A DNA stretch of 64,000 nt from Boswellia sacra (GCA_013180625.2 SNVD02013213.1:1-64000); one strand, 5' to 3'. Positions 44,988 through 57,299 are shown, counted from the stretch's first letter. The notes: generated by a model not told the origin, from the sequence alone. Translations and numbers: made by a program.

Positions 44988-47549
44988 ATGGACATGGCCA
45001 CACTGACCGAGGATTGTGATAGAATAAGCTCCCTGCCTGATTCAATTCTCTACCCTATCTTGTCCCATCTCCCCACAAAACTTGTTGTGCAAGCCAGCGT
45101 TTTGTCAAAGAGGTGGAAAGATTTATGGTTTTCTCTTCCCTATCTTAACTTTGAAGCATCCAAGGAGATAACTGATGACTCTGATAAATGGCAAGGCTTT
45201 ATCAATTTCGTGGATAGGGTTCTGCTCTACCATGACAATTCAAGAATAATCAGCTTTCGTCTTCGACTTTTGGCTCGTTCTATTACACATGTTAAATGCA
45301 AAGATTCTCATATTAACACCTGGATTAGTGCTGCAGCCAGGGCCGGTGTTCAGGAGCTTGATATTTGCAGTAAATTTAATTACGCTTATAGTTTACGCTC
45401 CTTATTTCTTTGCAATTCATTGGTAATCCTGAAACTGGAATTTCATACCCGATCCGAATTCCCCAAGTTGTTTAGTTTTCCCAAGCTGAAGAGTATGTAT
45501 CTTTTTAATGTCAGAGTGGCCAAGAACTTTAGTGATGAATTGCTTAATTACATGCCCAATCTTGAAACCTTTTTGTTTTTCGGAAAATGGGGAGATGGAG
45601 ATGATATTAGTTATCCTTTTCCAAGGGTGGCAGGGAAGTCTGGTCACAAACGGCTTAACTGCCCAAATCTTGATACGTTTTTGTTCTCTCAAGCTGAGGA
45701 TATGCATTCAAAGACTTCTCCCTCCGTGGAGACAGCTTTTATCGGGCTTCCAAACCAGACGGAGAGTACAGCTTTCTCTGTTACCAGATTCATTAGAAAG
45801 ATTCGATCTGCGGAAAATCTATGCCTATCTCACTCATGTATTAAGGTACCTCTCTCTTGCATACTTTTACTTTAACGATTTATTTTAAACTCTGAAAAAC
45901 AATCAAAATTAAGGAAGTGATACGAAAAATAATCTTGTGTACTCGATAATAAGGCACTATTATTGGAAAATAAAAAAAGATTATTCTATATGTTGAGAAT
46001 TGGACCTCCCAAATAACCTTGGTGAGTAAATCCAAAAGTATCCTCCTTTGTAGAAATATCAAAAATATAGGATAAATACATAAAATAGAGAATAAACACA
46101 ATCACTACAGCATAAGAATTTACATAAAAGCCTCTAAAAACGGATAAAAAAACCACGGACCGTCAAAGACGAGAGTTTTCACTATATAATAAAATGTTTC
46201 AATCATATAGACCTTTACCACTCTTTCAATGACCCATCCCATCTTCCCAATACACCCAGAATTTACCTAAACACCCTACTCACACCTCCTAGAAAGGAAT
46301 TTTAATACCTCACTAGAAAGGAATTTCTTAGATAGCTACATGCTTAAAGGATGTCTTCAATTTTCCATGTAAATACTTGTGTGGTAGTGATTTTGTTTAT
46401 TCTCTATTTTATGCTTTTCTCCTATATTCTTGACATTTCTACAAAGGAGGATCCTGTGTTGAATTTGGATTTACTCAGTAATGTTATTTGAGAGGTCTGA
46501 ATTTTCAACAAGTGTTATCGAAGTCCAGGTTTAGACTTAATAAGGAGAATACGTGGAGAAAATTCTCGAAATGTTGAACGAAAGGAGGTGGGCTCTGGTT
46601 AAGCTCATGATTAGATTTGTGGTTGGGCTTTATTTGGCACCTTGATAAAGACGGCTCTCGAGGTAGGGGGTACTCGAGAAGTTCACGGATGTGTTGCTGG
46701 CCCACTGTGAAGATGAGTAGTTGACGTGGATAGAGCAAACGGATGGATGATCGTTTGAGAGGATGATGTGTTCATTTGTTTGAGAGGATGATTGTTGGCT
46801 GTGTAAGCAAAGCTCCACGTTAGTTAGACATGGGAAGGATTATGGACATATAAGTATGGAAAAAATCTTCATTGGTATGAAGCTTTTTACATAGAATTTA
46901 AAAGTAAATCTATGAGGACTTAGACCTAAAGTAGATAAATATCATACTAATGTGGAGTTTTGGGAGGTCCATAGTTTTAACAATATATTTTTCAAGAATC
47001 TTCTCTAATATTTATGGTTATTTTTGCAATCGCCCCATAATTAATTAAGTTGATTCTCTTTGCTGTCAATTGCTTACTCACCCCTTTAAAATTTAATTGT
47101 CCTTGCAGCTTTTGAAGCCTAAAATTAAAAGAAGCAAGTTTTATTTTCGTCCAAGTTTTTACCGTCTCAAACGTGTAGAGCTTTGGCTTGATATTGACGA
47201 AGGTGATGTTGAAGTAATGAGTCATCTGCTGCAATGGAATCCAATTGTCGAATCCATTGTAATAAGATCTCTCGATTTCCGCCCCATCCTCTTTGAACGT
47301 AAAAGAATGAATCTTACAATGCTTGGATTTTGCGGAGAAAAGAGCCAAGTTGAGCTACTGAAATTACTAATGCAGAAAGGCAAGCTTATTGTTGTTAAGC
47401 TTGAGTTTGACCTAGTTTCGTCACTCGAGGGCTTGTCACATCTACAACAGCAACAACAAGTTAAAATTAAGAAAGTTGGACCAAAAGAATATCATGTTTA
47501 CAAACGTATACCAAAGCCAATGAATCGCTACTTTTTTCTTAGAGGCTAA
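44988..47549 (+). CDS. F-box/LRR-type protein (copy 2, intact)
   Basis: Exons 44988-45845 and 47109-47549 join in phase to give 432 aa. The likely role is the substrate-recognition subunit of an SCF ubiquitin ligase. The F-box is at residues about 10-50 (RISSLPDSILYPILSHLPTK, VLSKRWKDLWFSLPYLNF), followed by degenerate LRRs typical of plant F-box/RNI-like proteins (LVILKLEF..FPKLKSMYL; NCPNLDTFLFS). The C-terminal part (KRVELWLDID; VGPKEYHVYKRIPKP) is FBD-like in position. I start at ATG 44988; the frame is open a little upstream but lacks an ATG. The 1263-bp intron contains a retroelement insertion at 45991-46982 that the copy at 20 kb lacks. The target is unknown. Confidence 0.85.
45991..46982 (+). 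mobile_element. TRIM-like LTR element in the F-box intron
   Basis: The insertion is 992 bp, beginning TGTTGAGAATTGGACCTCCC and ending GGTCCATAGTTTTAACA. Flanks are CTATA (45986-45990) and ATATA (46983-46987), a near-perfect 5-bp duplication; the paralogous intron (about 20960-20990) lacks the insert. 45991-46511 looks like an LTR with inverted halves: its first 130 bp are the reverse complement of its last 130 bp (TACAAAGGAGGAT versus ATCCTCCTTTGTA; TAGAGAATAAAC versus GTTTATTCTCTA). A primer-site-like TGTTATCGAAGTCC follows at about 46514. The rest is a short non-coding interior with a truncated end. No protein is encoded. Confidence 0.7.
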
Positions 47550-50281
47550 ATATTAATGTTGTTTACTAGTTCGAGATCGAATTACAATAGTATCCAATAG
47601 AATCATCTATACATATGTGACAATAATCGTATTTATTGTAAATGGATGGTTTAATAGATGTTGTCCACTTTGATATTACAGGGCTTCATGATTTTGTTTA
47701 TGAGCTTCGGATTCAAAACGCATCTTCTAAGTAAAGACCTATTATCTAGTTTAAGTGTAACTACGACACTGTGAGACTTCTCCACGTTATAACAGAATTT
47801 ATATACGTTATTCAACTTTTTCTTTTCTTGTTCGTTTCTCTTCTCTATACTCCATTCATGAGAAGTAATATTGTATGCCATATATTATTATATCAATGAT
47901 AAATGATATTATTATGATAATCAAATACAAGTTGGTCTAGGCGCTTAACCCAACACTTGGGCAATCCAATTAAATACAAGGACTTCAAATCTGCATTCGC
48001 TTATCACGTGACACTTCTCCACCAACTACGATTTCTAATATCAAGTTTCAACCAACCAAAATCACTCTGCTCGTCAAATTCTCAAGTCAAGCACTGATCT
48101 GCTCGTCAAATTCTCAAGTCAAGCATTAACAGCAGTGTTGCAGCACCTTGTTTTGGCAATACCTTTATTTATTTATTTATTTTTCTCTGTTTCCAATGAA
48201 TTGCTCAACACAACCTGTCTCTAAGCCACTAGATTGTTTTTCTTTTTTCTTTTTTTCAAAAAAAAAAAAAACTACTGACGTTGAATTTGTTTTATTTTGT
48301 TTAGAGGAGATATCATTTACTTTTTTTTTTAAGGAAAATTAGTGCTCTTCACTCTTTAGATTTTAAAATCAAAGGGCTCTACCAATCCATAATATTACTA
48401 GGTTAGTATACTAATAGAAATTAGAAAGTGCTCATTATATTCAATAGTTGTTATCATGTTTGAGTTAGGTTTCAACGATATGAGTATTTCACGTCGTTTG
48501 TACATTCATTTAAATAAATTTCACGTCACGTAGATAGATAACAAAAAAGAAACAAATTATATGTAATGAGATTTTATTATTCAAGTATATAAATAAGATA
48601 TATGAGATCGAAATTTTATAATTTAAATGTTGAGACCACAGATTTTGTGATTCCATGGATTTGAAGTCTTGAAGTCTTTTGACAAAGTCAATAGCCTATT
48701 ATAGAAAAAAAAAAAATTTGCATAGTTAGTCATGGCATGGCATATAAATAAATAAATAAATGGGCACAAAAGAAGACATAAAGGGGCCATGTGGCTGGAA
48801 CTTTAAATTATCCATTCCTTCACGAAACACATTTTTATTCAATTATGTTTTGTGCCCACCACACTCTCCAACTACCACAAATTTTCAATTCCTCCGTTAT
48901 TGTTGATGCACCAAATATTATTATTTTATCTTCATATAAATCAATTTAACGATTTTTATTAGTTGAATAAAATTATTCAATCTAAACGTTTTTAAATTGG
49001 TGAAATACCAAATCTTTTTTTTTAATGTGATAATTTCGATCTTAATTGGTGTGAACCAGATTTGTTAAACCCTTTAAACTTTCCAGTAAGGCTTATAACA
49101 TGATTCACACACCTTATAGAAACATTTTTGGAATATTTTCTCAAAAAGAATTGATGTACTTAACTAATAAATTAATTTATAGTCAAGCTCTCCTATGTGT
49201 TTCTCAGGAATGTTTTTCACATTTCAAGCCGACTAAACGTGACTACACTCCACTAGACATGAACTTTACACCAAGAAACATTTCACCAATCAAAAAAAAA
49301 AATCAATCATAATTCTACAAAAGAATTTTTTCGTCATAAAATTTTTACTCGAATCAATTTCATATGAATCTTAAATCAACCACCTATCATTGCCCTAGCT
49401 AATAATATTATAATTTAGTTTTTCAAAATAAAAAGATATTAAATATATCCAACTTGTTAGGTTCAATGCCAAACTTTGTTAGGTTGAATTTGTGAATGCA
49501 CATTAAAGTTTGGAAGTTAATTTAAGACCAATCTATATGCTATATTTTCATCTTAGATTAAATTTATATCTCTTTCAGATAAGAATTTTCTATTATATAA
49601 ACTCGGACCACATTGCGGATACATTTACCTAAGATTTTGTTTGTTTATGTGTTTTTTTCCTTTTGTTATAAATATACTTCAAATTAAAATATTATATTTT
49701 TATTTCATTATCAAATACAAATCCTTTTAAATAATTATTAAAATTTTTATTTATATATTGCAACTCAAAAATTATTTTCCAAATTCTTTTGAAAATTAAA
49801 AAAATAAAGAAATATCGGTCTCTAATAAGTCGAGTCTAAAATAAACAAATAAATAAATAAAATATATATGTTATTATTCTATTTTCCATAATTGTGAACA
49901 TTTCTAGCCGGCCTATAAGTACTTGAAAATTTAAAATTTCTGGTGGGCCCATGAGAGCATGGCTGAGGTTGGGGGTTGAGGTGGGTTTAACCAATAGAAA
50001 AAGGCAAAATGGTTCAATTTATTTGGTGAGACAGAAATACCCTTGAATCAAACAACCGTCGCAACCCTTTTGTTAAGACTAGATTGGTAAATTTGATCAA
50101 ACTTGAGACCAATTTGGTCATCTTTGGCTCAAATAAGTCCTTTTTAAGTAGAGGACACTGAGCCTTTTGTACAAGATCCCAAGCGTTGTTTGTTTGAGCT
50201 TTGACAGGCTTTGACAACAACAAGGCGAAGAAGAGACCAAAGCGCTCTTTGCATTTCTCGCACAAACATTTCGTCGAACAC
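47550..50281. other. Spacer downstream of F-box copy 2
   Basis: 47940-48160 is the duplicated block shared with 26402-26605. About 360 bp (47575-47935) has no counterpart in copy 1. The remainder is AT-rich with no gene. The segment just before 50280 probably contains the cytochrome b5 promoter and leader (CGCACAAACATTTCGTCG). Confidence 0.5.
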
Positions 50282-50508
50282 GTAAGTGAATAATAGATTC
50301 CTCAGCTTGTTTGATCTTAAATTGAGAAAATTCAATCTTTTTCGATCCAATTTTTCTGTATAAATTTGGACCCTTTTCAGGGTTTCTAGTATTTAGATAT
50401 ATAGAGTATGAAGTTTTGATTTTTATGGTGTTTTAGATCGATTTTTTTTCTCTTGTAAAAATTGAAAATTTTTTCTGGGTTTTTTGGTTTTGATTGTTTT
50501 GTGTTTAG
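50282..50508 (+). other. 5'UTR intron of the cytochrome b5 gene (inferred)
   Basis: A strong donor (GAACAC|GTAAGTG) at 50282 and a T-rich tract ending GTGTTTAG at 50508 lie directly before AAATAGTGAAGA and the ATG at 50522. It is inferred from splice consensus only. Confidence 0.55.
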
Positions 50509-50521
50509 CAAATAGTGAAGA

Positions 50522-52157
50522 ATGGCTTCAGATCCAAAGGTTCTCACTTTTGAAGAGGTCTCAAAGCACAACCAAACCAAGGACTGCTGGCTTGTTATTT
50601 CTGGAAAGGTTGAATCTCAATCTCTCTGGCTTTTTTTTTTCCTTAGTTTAGAAGTTTTTGTTTGACATCTGTATTCATATTGGCGTGGTTTCTGATTGAT
50701 TGGATTTTAATCAGATAGTTTTATATTTAAATGTTTATATTCATTTTTGATAGATTTGGTTTGACTTTTTTTTTTTTTTCAAATATTGCTTTGGTTTGGT
50801 TTGATAATTATTTCTAGGTGACGTTTATTTGCTGGAGTAAAATATTAAAAGATGGGTAACTTAAATTTGTGAGGTAGCACGATTGCATATGCTTAACAAT
50901 CGGTGAGTCCGAGCTCTCTAAAATGGTGAAATCTGAACCAGTCATTTAGTGGAACCCATGCTGATTTTGTATGAACCCTTTAATGGTTGGTTCAGATTTC
51001 CTGCAATGGATGCCACATGTATAGAAGTTACTGAATGGTGAAATTAACTGAAGCATAACGCTTGGTTCAGTGTTTGGGATTTAAATCTAGGACTTGAAAT
51101 ACATTCTTCCATTTTGTGATGGGGCTTAAACTGTCAGGATCCAAGCCTTCAGCGATATTTTGTTAAATAGGAGAGTGAATGGTTTGCTAATATGTGTTTC
51201 TGTTGAATTGTAATTGTTTTTTTGTTTATAACTGCATCGTCTATACTTATCTATGCTTATAAGAGAAGGGAGGGGGTTCTAGTGAATAATTCCTCTAATG
51301 TTTGAAAATTAACGATCAATGTTCAGCTTCTTTCTAACTGGACGCCTATTCTTGGAATTCCTAGTAACACAATATGTTGATCTCTAAGAATAGTATCTAG
51401 AAACAAAATATAAAATTTATCCTAGTTAATAATCCATCATAAAGTTTGTAATTAAGTGTTTGTCATATAAAGAGTTGAGGTTGGACTATGAACTAGTTGC
51501 ATAACTGTGGAGACATTTAAGAGTAACCTTGAATAATCTTGACATATAACAGTCGTTTATGGAACATATATTGATTCACTGCCCTTTGTCTTCTGCTACT
51601 TGGCTCTATTCATGCTTGTGATTTGCACTTTAGTGCATGACAAGAGAAAGGTGATAATCTTAACCCATGCAATAAAACAATTATAGCATCATATCCTGTT
51701 CTTACATATTGAGTGAAAGTTTTCAACTTTTAGGTGTATGATGTGACACCATTCATGGACGATCATCCTGGTGGGGACGAGGTTTTGCTGTCCGCAACTG
51801 GTAAGTCATCACTTGTTAAAGCTCTCCTTTTTGTCCTAAGAATAAGAGGTATGATTTTAAATACCTCATTTGAGTTTGGTGTTTAATTTTATACAAATCA
51901 TTGCAGGGAAGGATGCAACAAACGACTTTGAAGATGTGGGTCACAGTGACTCTGCCAGGGAGATGATGGACAAGTACTACATAGGTGAAATTGATGCATC
52001 GACCGTTCCTCTGAAACGTGCTTATGTTCCACCACAGCAACCGGCATACAATCATGACAAGACTCCCGAATTCTTGATTAAGATTTTACAGTTTCTCGTA
52101 CCCCTCTTGATCTTGGGCTTAGCCTTTGCAGTCAGACACTTCACCAAGAAAGAGTAG
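50522..52157 (+). CDS. Cytochrome b5, tail-anchored
   Basis: Exons 50522-50608, 51734-51800 and 51907-52157 join in phase to encode 134 aa, the standard plant cytochrome b5 length. The protein passes electrons from NADH-cytochrome b5 reductase to fatty-acid desaturases, hydroxylases and some P450s. The haem-binding domain covers residues 1-80. The axial His ligands are in DDHPGGDE and in EDVGHSDSA; TKDCWLVI and YDVTPFMDDHPGG are family signatures. A C-terminal hydrophobic segment (FLIKILQFLVPLLILGLAFAV) followed by RHFTKKE forms a tail anchor; the basic tail suits ER (or, in some isoforms, mitochondrial outer membrane) insertion. Introns are about 1.1 kb and 0.1 kb. Confidence 0.95.
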
Positions 52158-53244
52158 ACTGCAGCATTAATAAGATGTTCCTTCTTTAAGTGCCAGACTG
52201 GTGATCTACATCAGTTTAGTTCTAGGAAACTGCCATCGTTTTTCTGGTTTGCCTGCAGTTGTGTGGAAAAATTTGAGTTGTGGTTCATAGTGTGGTCTAC
52301 CGAGGACCAGGACCATAGAGTCTGAATGCTTCCTTCAACAGTTGTCAATTGTGACCGGATAATTTTTAATTTTATTAGACGATTGACAGGAACATGTTAT
52401 CAATTTTGCGTTATTCCTTCTGATTGGATGCTTACTTTACAGTGTTTTTATGTTTCATTTTAAGTAGTTTGAATCTTTCTTCTTCTTTTAATTTTGTTTT
52501 CAAGTGAGATAAATTTCTCATTTTAAACTGTGCTGGAGTCAAATTCACAAGAGGGTAACTTTCAGGAGTTGCATTAGAGATGCAAAAATAATTGTTTAGG
52601 TTATATGAATTTATATCAGGAAATTCATCGTGTGTGACTTTAGTTTCTGATTTTGGCTGAATTCGGGTTGAGATGGGTAACTAATCACTTACTCTCTAAA
52701 CAAGTAATCAATATATGTTTGATAACATTATAAAATGAGTTTTAAAATTGATATTTTGATAAACGGATTTATTAGTGTTTAAAATAGCGAGTAAAATGTT
52801 TTAAAAAATCTGATTATTTCTTATAAATCATTTTTAGTCTACCAGCTTCAGTTATCAGCAAGTTGAGCAAAAGTAAATCCTAATATCAGACAATATTTTG
52901 CGGGAAGTAAGAATTCTCTCATTTCAATTTCAATCTTCCAAAACAAGTACTAGTTGTACTACAATGATTCAATTGGTAGCCCAGTCTTTGTCTTTGATTG
53001 TCTGATTGTGATACGCAAGTGATCATGCGTCCATAAGCCAAAAAAAAGTGTTTTGGAATACAACAAATCTAAATAAATATTCTTTCAAAGAACGCTACTG
53101 CAACCTTCAACTTGAAGGCGACCAGTAGCAAATAAGCACCATTACTCAGTTCTGATTTTGCCTATACATCCTTGTTTCAAGCACTGGAAAAAGACTTGAA
53201 ATAATACCCAGACAACTAAGATCCATGAAAGAGCTGAATATTTA
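52158..53244. other. Convergent 3' flanks of cytochrome b5 and the TBC gene
   Basis: The 3'UTRs of the two facing genes probably occupy both ends. No other gene is seen. Confidence 0.5.
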
Positions 53245-56200
53245 TTAGAAAGATGTCTCTATCTTGTCATGAAGTGTCACCACCAAGTCATGTGCATCAT
53301 CTAAGAGCTTCCATACATCAAGATGCCCCGCCATGCTATTGCATTCCCTCAAAATTTCATCCATGCTGCTATATTTTTCTATGATCAATTTCCTTCTCTG
53401 CAAAACCGAAGCTGCAATAGCGTAGAGCAACAAATCATCTGTTGGTGGGGCTCGTTGCCTTATCCTGCTCCATGCAGATTTGCCGATCCCAGCCCTAATG
53501 GCTGCTTGATCTGCCCACATTACCTCCCAGAGGCAAAGCGTTTGCTCAAAAGTCAATTCCCTCCTAAACAATACCACAACCATCCTATAAACGAAAAAGC
53601 AATCTTCAGCTTGGAGTTTCTCCAAGTGCCTATATAGGTGAGAGTCCTTGCATTTTATTATCTTTGAAACTATATGCAGCTGCCTTCTTATCCCAACTTC
53701 ATCAAGTCTAAAATTATGTCGCGCCTTCTTCATGAAACCCACAAAACACCAGAAAGCCTCATGGTCCTCTGTGATCACAGAAACTATTGGAGAAAGTAAA
53801 TCACTCATTCCTTGACAGTAGCCAATCTCAGGGTCATACAGTGCATAGGCTTCAAGAATGGCAACCAGTCTAGCAGCATGGAAAATTCTACTGGGCTCCA
53901 GGTGATCATAATCCTTCAGCCCAACAGCCTCAGCCGAACGGCGTGCCCTACCTTCAGATATTTCTGCCTGAGAAGGAGAATATGTCATCCATTCAGAATT
54001 GGCACGAACAGCATCCAGGCGAATGATTCGCTGCCAAGTGGTAAAATCTTCGGTTGTGCATAGTTTGGACCGAACTTCTGTTCTTGCCGGAGAAATATCC
54101 TCTTTGGAGCACTCATTAGGATCGTTCTCTTCCCCACCTTCTGAAGAGGGGAAAGCCTGAATCACTTCAGCTTCTTCAGAGGAGTCAGAGTCAGATGACT
54201 CAGAGTTTACTGCTGAGGCACCAGTATTTGTAATTCTTGTTGAACTACCATCTCCTTCCAATAAAATACTGGAGGGGTCATCTGAGTACTCAGCATTAGG
54301 ACTCCTCTCTTCACTAGAAAGAGACTCCCTGGCACTAACCACATATTCAGAACTTGAAGTGTCTGTGTCTTGAATGACACTTCCACTGTCCCCACTGTAG
54401 TCAGTTTCACCAACTTCTTTCAACTTAAAACTCCCATTGCCGCGTTTGAGGAGCCGCCGGCACTCCCTACGGAGCTTCTCATATTCCTTTCTGCACTCAC
54501 AGAATAACATAAAAGATTCATTTAGGTGGAAAGCATAAAACGTGAAAGCCAAGAATCAGAAACTCATTTTCGTGGGAAGATAACCCATAAACTCATCTGG
54601 AGTGCTGTCCGGTAGAAAGGAACATTATGTCGAAAACTATGAAATTAGCTTTTCCAAATTACCTTTTCTGAGTCCTTATAATCTCTCTTTCCTCTTTGGA
54701 ATTGCTCAAGTCGTAGCTGTTGTAGGGGAACAAAAAAGATAAATCATGCTATGCTTAGGATGCCAAGGACCAACTAACACAAAAGTATGTATGTTACAAT
54801 AACATTAGCTCAAATATACTTACACTCCAAGGAGGAAAGGCCAGACCTCTGCCCTAATACTCGGATCCACGCCCTACATTACAAATATAGAGATAAATAT
54901 TCCAATGGTAACAGAATTAAAAGGTCAAGCTAATGCAACAGGTTAACAGAAAAGGTGACCCACTCTACTGCGAACTTTCTTCAAGAACTTAATCCCTCCA
55001 TCCCGGAACTTCCCTTCTGGTGTAAACAAACTTCTCCACTGCTGAGGAGAAAGAGCTTGTTTTCTTTTCCTTCGAGACCATGGTGATTTCAAACGAACCC
55101 TGGAAATGAAATGAAGACAAGGTTAGAATCCTAAGGTATGAAGCCAGACAAGAACCGAGACCGGCCATAATAGAAATCCAAAATCCTTAATACCAAAACA
55201 GGATATGCAAACAATTTAGTGATCAGCAGTCAACATAAAGTCCACAGATTTTCCATCATCTATAATAAATCTTGCATCTGGAAGATGAATTTAAGCCATC
55301 ATGGAGCTGAAACTAGTTAACAGTTCTCTATACTTGGAAAGCTTGCTGGAGAAGCTTATAGCACACAACCCTCTTTCTATAAACAGCAAAAGTCTCCCTC
55401 AGAGACAGTGAACCAATTTGAAAAAATGAAAATTCACCAAAGGACCAATCTATCCTATTTCCTTCCTTTCTATTTATTGCCCATGTTCCACCATGTAGTG
55501 TGCCACATCACAGAATGTAACTCAAACATCAATCCACAGCTGAAAGTCTCTATCATCTAAGAAGCCCAAGGATTACAGAGAACAAAAGTTTTATTCAACT
55601 TCTTCCCAAAATTGATGAGCATGCATAACCCCACATCTGAGAGGATTGAACTTAATTCTTTAACTAAAATTCAAGAAGTCACCCAATATTAGTTACCAAT
55701 ACAAAATTTCCCACCATCATTGGGTACCAAAAAGCAAACAAATTAAACATAACCCATAAGAAATCCCAATGACTCCAGTCTTAGAACCCTAAACACAAGA
55801 AACCATAGCAGAAAAAAATTGCACTAACTATACATCTAACCAATGAATCAACACTAATCAGTTAACAACATTTATAAACATTAAGAACTGGAGCGGAAAT
55901 TATACCGAAGAGAGAAAGAAAGAAGATAACCAATAAAATTGTTTTGCATACCCTTAAAGTACATACATAAATGGCCCTTTTCCTTTCCCTACAAATGGTT
56001 AGTTCTGCTTCTGACTTAGAATAGCCAAATCTTAATATTCATCAATCATGGTAAGACATCAGAAAACAAAGTCATTACTTCAGATTCTCCAATGCTTAAA
56101 CCCAATCAGTACATTTTAGTCCTAACTTAGTAGCACGAGGCATCAGGAACCCAAATTACAATCGTGGACTCAGTCAAAGCACAAAGATTCAGAGCAGACC

Positions 56201-56654
56201 GAACACGATCTAAAGCAATAGACAAACACATGCAGCAGTTCAACCCAGAGCAACCCACAATAAGAGAGATCCAGAAAGCCTTTAGAGTAGTGCTTTTTCT
56301 TTACAACAAAAGACAGAGAAAAATTAAAAATCTGACCAACCATTTTATTTGAACAAATCGTTTTTGAAACGGAAGCCAAAAGAATCAAGAACACGATTTG
56401 AACGAAGGGTGAGATCAAGATCTAAATCAAACTAGATAAAGCATCAATAATGTTAAGCTAGAGAGAGAGAGAGAGAGAGAGAGACGGACTCACCGATCAG
56501 AAGAAGAACAAGAAGCTGGTGAGGAAGAGGTAACAATGAATAGAACCGAACGCAAATGAATCCATGAAGACGACGATGATGACGACGACGACGACGACGG
56601 TGAAGAGTTATTTGAAGACGACGACGCAGTGTGACTTCGTTTTAGAGCTCTCAT
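53245..56654 (-). CDS. TBC-domain Rab GTPase-activating protein
   Basis: Five exons, 56654-56494, 55099-54964, 54873-54824, 54716-54663 and 54490-53245, join in phase for 548 aa. TBC proteins accelerate GTP hydrolysis by Rab GTPases in membrane traffic. The N-terminus (MRALKRSHTASSSS..) has an 11-serine run and a hydrophobic SVLFIVTSS. The TBC domain begins at LSPQQWRSLFTPEGKF..GVDPSIRAEVWPFLLG, is interrupted by a low-complexity acidic Ser/Asp/Glu insert (about 165-290), and resumes with the catalytic arginine motif IIRLDAVRAN and glutamine motif YCQGMSDLLSP. Both finger residues are present, so GAP activity is plausible. The C-terminal part has FFVYRMVVVLFRREL and LCLWEVMWAD. The split-TBC layout matches the plant GYP/SGSM-like subgroup. 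Exons 2 to 4 are short. Confidence 0.93.
56461..56484. repeat. (GA)n microsatellite at the start of TBC intron 1
   Basis: About 12 GA units on the + strand. On the transcribed strand it is a CT run starting 9 bases into intron 1, close to the GT donor at 56493-56492. Confidence 0.95.
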
Positions 56655-56774
56655 CTACTACTCTTTCTTTTATTTTAATTTTTTTTAAATAAAAAAAATT
56701 AAATCTTTCTACTATAATAACCACTTAACTTGTACTAGGGTTTCAGAGTGAGTTCAGTCAACTTTGTTTGTCAG

Positions 56775-56942
56775 TTACCTAGAGGTGGTGAAGTAAACGG
56801 CGACGAAGACAGCGAGTCCAGCCAAAGCCGTGAAGGCGATAGAGGCTAAGTTAGAGGAGCAGAACGGCGGCGTTAATCCCGACCAGAATCCGCCACCGCC
56901 GAGTTGGATTCTGGTGGGACTGTCGTAGTAGAAAAGGATCAT
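56775..56942 (-). CDS. Small membrane-type ORF upstream of the TBC gene
   Basis: An intronless 55-codon frame (MILFYYDSPTRIQL, then Gly-rich GGGGFWSGL) ends with a strong hydrophobic helix (about residues 31-50, SIAFTALAGLAVFVAVYF) and TTSR before TAA. The segment is markedly richer in G+C than its surroundings, with third-position variation suggestive of coding sequence. It lies on the same strand as the TBC gene, its stop 120 bases before the TBC start codon. It could be a separate microprotein gene, a peptide uORF, or one part of a two-ORF transcript. The last codon also forms a possible splice donor (AG|GTAACT), so it could be a first exon. I do not recognise the protein. Confidence 0.5.
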   Translation of the reverse strand: MILFYYDSPTRIQLGGGGFWSGLTPPFCSSNLASIAFTALAGLAVFVAVYFTTSR

Positions 56943-56990
56943 GGATGGAATGAATAGGAGAAATGACGAAAATACCCTCTACTTCCCTCC

Positions 56991-57021
<31 letters not shown>

Positions 57022-57085
57022 TTTTATCTCTTCTTCGTGCTTCTGCTTCCTCTGCTTGCGCTTCTTCAGTCGCTGGTGGTTAGCT

Positions 57086-57113
57086 TAGGCAAGGTAAGGT
57101 AAGGTAAGGTAAG
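57086..57113. repeat. (AAGGT)n pentanucleotide repeat
   Basis: Four to five tandem units of AAGGT (GGCAAGGTAAGGTAAGGTAA...), just downstream of a T-rich run at 57000-57026 on the + strand. No function is apparent. Confidence 0.9.
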
Positions 57114-57234
57114 GGATTGTTTGTTTGGCGTTTAATTTGTTATTTTTATTTAGTTAGATTTCAGCTTTTACTTTTCACTGTTTAAATAATTAAGTCTTTG
57201 TTTGTTTTCCTGCTTTGTCACTATCTAGACTCTG

Positions 57235-57235
<1 letters not shown>

Positions 57236-57268
<33 letters not shown>
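57236..57268. repeat. (GA)n microsatellite
   Basis: About 15 GA units. On the minus strand it is a TC run upstream of the small ORF and TBC gene, a composition common in plant leaders and core promoters. Confidence 0.9.
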
Positions 57269-57272
<4 letters not shown>

Positions 57273-57299
57273 GAAGACTCGAGTCGAGTGAAGTGGAAG

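Noticed and set aside
44988..45889. Upstream start at 44967 for the F-box protein
   Set aside because: The codon there is TTG; the first ATG in frame is 44988 and matches the start of the paralogous copy at 19996.
48148..48342. 64-codon Phe-rich ORF
   Set aside because: Low-complexity T-rich sequence translated; no coding evidence.
53812..54063. Plus-strand ORF within the TBC gene
   Set aside because: Lies opposite the TBC coding exon and shows no family resemblance.
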